From: Paraspadella gotoi
Taxonomy: Eukaryota; Chaetognatha
Assembly: GCA_051294375.1 (NCBI GenBank)
Contig: CM119265.1
Span: 1,666,280 to 1,730,279, forward strand
Reading direction: 5' to 3'
DNA length: 64,000 nucleotides
Both the position numbers and the translations under genes were made by a program. Under the pieces are notes generated by a model. That model searched no databases, was not told the DNA's origin, and saw only the letters and a program-made list of their open reading frames with translations. Below, piece after piece: positions 61,701 to 64,000 of this stretch. Every line of letters begins with the position of its first letter. The first letter of the stretch is position 1.

Positions 61701-63397
61701 GCCCGGTGGTCGCCTAGCAGTTAAGAGGGATGGGCAGCTTAACCCACTTGTAACACGGTGTTACAACCTGATCCGAAGCTCAACGACTGCTTATATTGAA
61801 CGGTTCTGTCTTTAACACATAATAATTATTATTGCCTCTTCACATAAAGGGGGGGAAAAAGAAGATAAATTAAAAAAAAGGTTTTACTTAAAAATGCAAA
61901 TAAGATTTTTTGCATATTTTTTTGTTTGAATCGTGGCTCCAATGGTCACAAAAAAGCTTCTAAGTTAGTTTGGCTAATTAACTTTAATAATAATATTTTT
62001 CTCATCAACAATTTATTTTTAGGTACAACGAACAGAGTGATGACTATCTACATCACAGCGAATCGCGCAACCGTGATTCTAAATCTCAGACTCGCTATCA
62101 CTCGCCTAGATTCTGATACGACTCGCGCTGCCAAGCACGCAGCCATTTTTGGTCTCATTCCTGGAATTATGATTGGAGGAATATTGGGGACGGTGTGGCA
62201 CTGTGTCTTGACTGAAACATATGAAAAAGGGTGAGAAATTGTATTTAAAAATAATGTTTACTGACTTAAATATATATAAGAAAGGCTATTTAAATTTATT
62301 AGAAATAGTATGGCACCGTTTAATTAGATATTTAGAGGGGCTGAGTGAAACTCAAGTGCAAAAAATCTTAAAAATTTAAAATAGGGTGTCACTGTTTGCT
62401 TGAAAATGGTGAGCGAAAACTTATGACGTATCGTGTATCAGATTAATGTTAAAATAAATATTATACAAATGCAGACCATTATGGTGGACTAAAATCTACT
62501 AACTGTTTATCAGCGGCCATTGGTGCCGGAGGCAAGTCATTCTCTTCCCAACCTAAAGGTCCGGGGTTCTAGCCCGGTGGCCGCCTAGCAGTTAAGAGGG
62601 ACGGGGCGCTTAACCCGCCTGTAACATGGTGTTACAGCCTGATCCGAAGCTCAGGGACTGTCACTAACTCATAATAATTATCATTGTCTCTTTACTATAT
62701 TATTTTATCAATTAAATAATTAATTTCTTCAGAGCGAACGTAGCCACATTTGGTCGACGCATTGGCCTCGCCTCTTATGCAATTGGTTTTCTTCTCGTCA
62801 TCATCATTATTTCAATTCTTTCTGTTCGAATTTTTATTCAAACGAAAAAAATGATGAAAGAAATGTCCAATGGAAGACGGAGCTTTGAACAAAGTGTTAA
62901 GTATTGAAAAGAGAGCTAAGAAATTGGGTATTCTGGGAAAAAAGAGCCTGGGAAAAGAGAGCCAAAAAATGAGGTGGTCTGGGAAAAGAAAGCCAAGAAA
63001 TGGTATGCTCTGGGAAAAGAGAGCTAAAAAATGGGGTATTCTAGGAAAAGAGAGCTAAGAAATGGGGCACTCTGGGAAAAGAGAGCCAAGAAATGGGGCA
63101 CTCTGGGAAAAGAGAGCCAAGAAATGGTGTGCTCTGGGAAAACAGAGCCATCCCCCCAACCACCCTTCCCTCAAACCACCTTCATCCCCCCCCCAAATAC
63201 AGTGCAAGGGTCTCCTCGAGTATCAGCGGATGGTCGGAGTCGTCGCCGTCGTCTTCGTCATAACGCAAATCCCCGCCGTCGCCGTTTACTTTTGGCGCTG
63301 GTTTCTCTTGGGCGACAGCGGCGAAGAAGGAAAGGGCGGCGGCGTAGGGCTGGCGCGGCTTAGCTACGTTCCCCGGTGGCTGCGGACGATGCAAGCG
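58721..63397 (+). CDS. Class A (rhodopsin-family) peptide-type GPCR, TM1-TM6, 3' end beyond window
   Basis: Five exons join in frame: 58721-59107, 61345-61483, 62023-62230, 62733-62895 and 63203-63397, 364 codons so far. The N-terminus (~100 residues, Ser-rich) has possible N-glycosylation sites (NSSS, NFST) and no signal peptide. TM1 is at about 99-122 with a conserved-type Asn110. TM2 is 130-152 with LAIVD (Asp139). TM3 is about 167-190, ending TANRATVI, with Arg190 in the DRY position. TM4 is about 214-239, TM5 255-281 and TM6 309-332 with FVITQIP (Phe317, Gln321, Pro323), the usual F-x-x-x-W/Q-x-P pattern. TM7 and the tail must lie after the donor GCG|GTAACT at 63398. The fourth donor, AGT|GTTAAG, is weak, and its read-through ends at a stop 9 bases later. 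The usual Cys before TM3 is not seen. Ligand unknown; FMRFamide/myosuppressin-type receptors are the nearest resemblance. Introns hold SINE pairs. Confidence 0.8.
59505..59878 (+). repeat. Dispersed repeat R1, complete unit with repeated border
   Basis: Clearest copy. It begins GAAATTGGTACAACTAATAT and closes with the same border, GAAATTGGTACAACCAATAT, 315 bp later, as if cut from a head-to-tail array. In the first GPCR intron. Confidence 0.85.
60564..61299 (+). mobile_element. tRNA-derived SINE, family A, two direct copies
   Basis: Copies at 60564-60818 and 61044-61299 in the first GPCR intron. Copy 1 has a perfect box A, TGGCTGAGCAGG (60620-60631), and box B, GGTTCAATCC (60662-60671). Copy 2 has one change in box A (TGGCTGTGCAGG). 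The 225 bp between them is GC-rich and also repeat-like. Confidence 0.8.
61605..61855 (+). mobile_element. SINE-like repeat, family B, copy 1
   Basis: Shares TATGGTGGACTAAAATC, GGTCCGGGGTTCTAGCCCGG (T-arm/box B-like), GCCTAGCAGTTAAGAGGG and GTAACANGGTGTTACA with 62475-62700. In the second GPCR intron. Confidence 0.65.
62475..62700 (+). mobile_element. SINE-like repeat, family B, copy 2
   Basis: Same orientation and blocks as 61605-61855, roughly 90 percent alike by eye. In the third GPCR intron. Confidence 0.65.
62905..63150 (+). repeat. ~30-bp minisatellite in the fourth GPCR intron
   Basis: About seven units of AAATGGGGCACTCTGGGAAA with AGAGAGCCAAG. A single related copy (GGGGCGCTCTGGGAAACTAG) occurs at about 47237-47262, downstream of the Lys-rich exon. 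Confidence 0.85.
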
Positions 63398-63639
63398 GTA
63401 ACTCTTGACTCTTGAGTTCGTTTTGCCCTTTTTTTATATATTTTTAATTCAGCTAATAACCTAATGTAAAAATCTACTGCTTTTATTAAAATTTGTATTC
63501 TTTTTTTAAAATTGATAAAAGTTTATCCGTTGATTAATCTGATCCATCCATCGCCAATAGATTCTATCGGTTATTTCCCTACCACGACACTTGTAAAAAT
63601 TATATTTTACTAAAACTTTGGCAACTGATTGAGCCAATA

Positions 63640-64000
63640 TAGAAAATATCCATTAATTTAATGAATAAACTAACTTTCCCCTGACTTAGGACAATGGACA
63701 GGCTCATAAGTTAATAACATAAAACATAATAACATAAACATAACATAAAATTCAGCTCCTTGTATTTTGATGCTAGTGCGGAGTACAATAAGTATTCCCC
63801 GATCTAATACTTAAGGGAGTAGTCTTTTCATACAATTGAAACATTCTTTGAAATATTTTCCACTTCATTGATAGGGAGGCCAGGTACTCTGGGAGTGAAT
63901 AAACAGGACTGTGAGAGAGTCTGAATTGAAAGCTTGCAGGGACCTGCTATGTAATTATCTTGTAAGAGTGATGGAGGCCTTAAACCACCAAAGCCTGTCC
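63640..64000 (-). repeat. Dispersed repeat R1, running off the window
   Basis: Reverse-orientation copy with CTTAAGGGAGTAGTCTTTTC, CCAGGTACTCTGGGAGTGAA and GTGATGGAGGCCTTAAACCA; an incomplete border fragment precedes it at 63640-63740. It lies in the presumed fifth GPCR intron. Confidence 0.85.

Overview
This is eukaryotic genomic DNA from a bilaterian animal, probably an invertebrate with a repeat-rich, AT-rich genome; the species cannot be named from the window. The evidence is intron-split genes with GT-AG borders, a four-exon calcineurin B gene, an NPDC1/CAB-1 homologue, a class A peptide-type GPCR, tRNA-derived SINEs, an APE-type LINE and several dozen long GA/CT microsatellites. Three runs of N are assembly gaps. 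Exon joins below were made by hand from splice signals plus agreement of codon phase; none has transcript support.

Layout. 0-3 kb: one Ser/Asn/Asp-rich coding exon (minus strand) and a 40-bp minisatellite. 7.4-19.4 kb: two tandem XK-related (XKR)-like multi-pass membrane protein genes on the plus strand. The second is split near its 3' end by a 2.7-kb element with 11-bp terminal inverted repeats. A 23-bp minisatellite follows, bordered by two copies of the gene's 3' end. 20.1-24.9 kb: an NPDC1/CAB-1-type single-pass neuronal membrane protein on the minus strand, six firm exons plus a candidate repetitive last exon, with a long Gln/Arg-rich exon at the 5' side and its N-terminus unfound. 25.4-26.5 kb: purine/pyrimidine tracts around a gap. 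27.4-32.8 kb: a large palindrome, about 2.6-2.7 kb per arm, centred on an N-filled GA|CT junction and holding exon-like blocks in both arms. 35.1-39.8 kb: a decayed LINE (endonuclease and reverse transcriptase, minus strand). 39.8-40.1 kb: a small palindrome of the same design. 41.8-43.6 kb: two short copies of the element that splits the second XKR gene.

45.3-50.5 kb: a very long Lys-rich repetitive protein on the minus strand. It shares a CCAAT-box-rich, apparently bidirectional promoter region (51.6-51.9 kb) with a plus-strand gene of which only a terminal exon (53.5-53.7 kb) could be identified. 55.0 kb: an acidic terminal exon (minus). 55.7-57.3 kb: complete calcineurin B. 58.7 kb to the window end: a GPCR with transmembrane helices 1-6 present, whose introns carry paired SINEs; helix 7 lies outside.

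The genes do not form a pathway. The recurrent themes are membrane or signalling proteins, terminal exons rich in Asp/Glu/Ser, microsatellites that double as polypyrimidine tracts of 3' splice sites, and inverted duplications centred on purine-to-pyrimidine switches.
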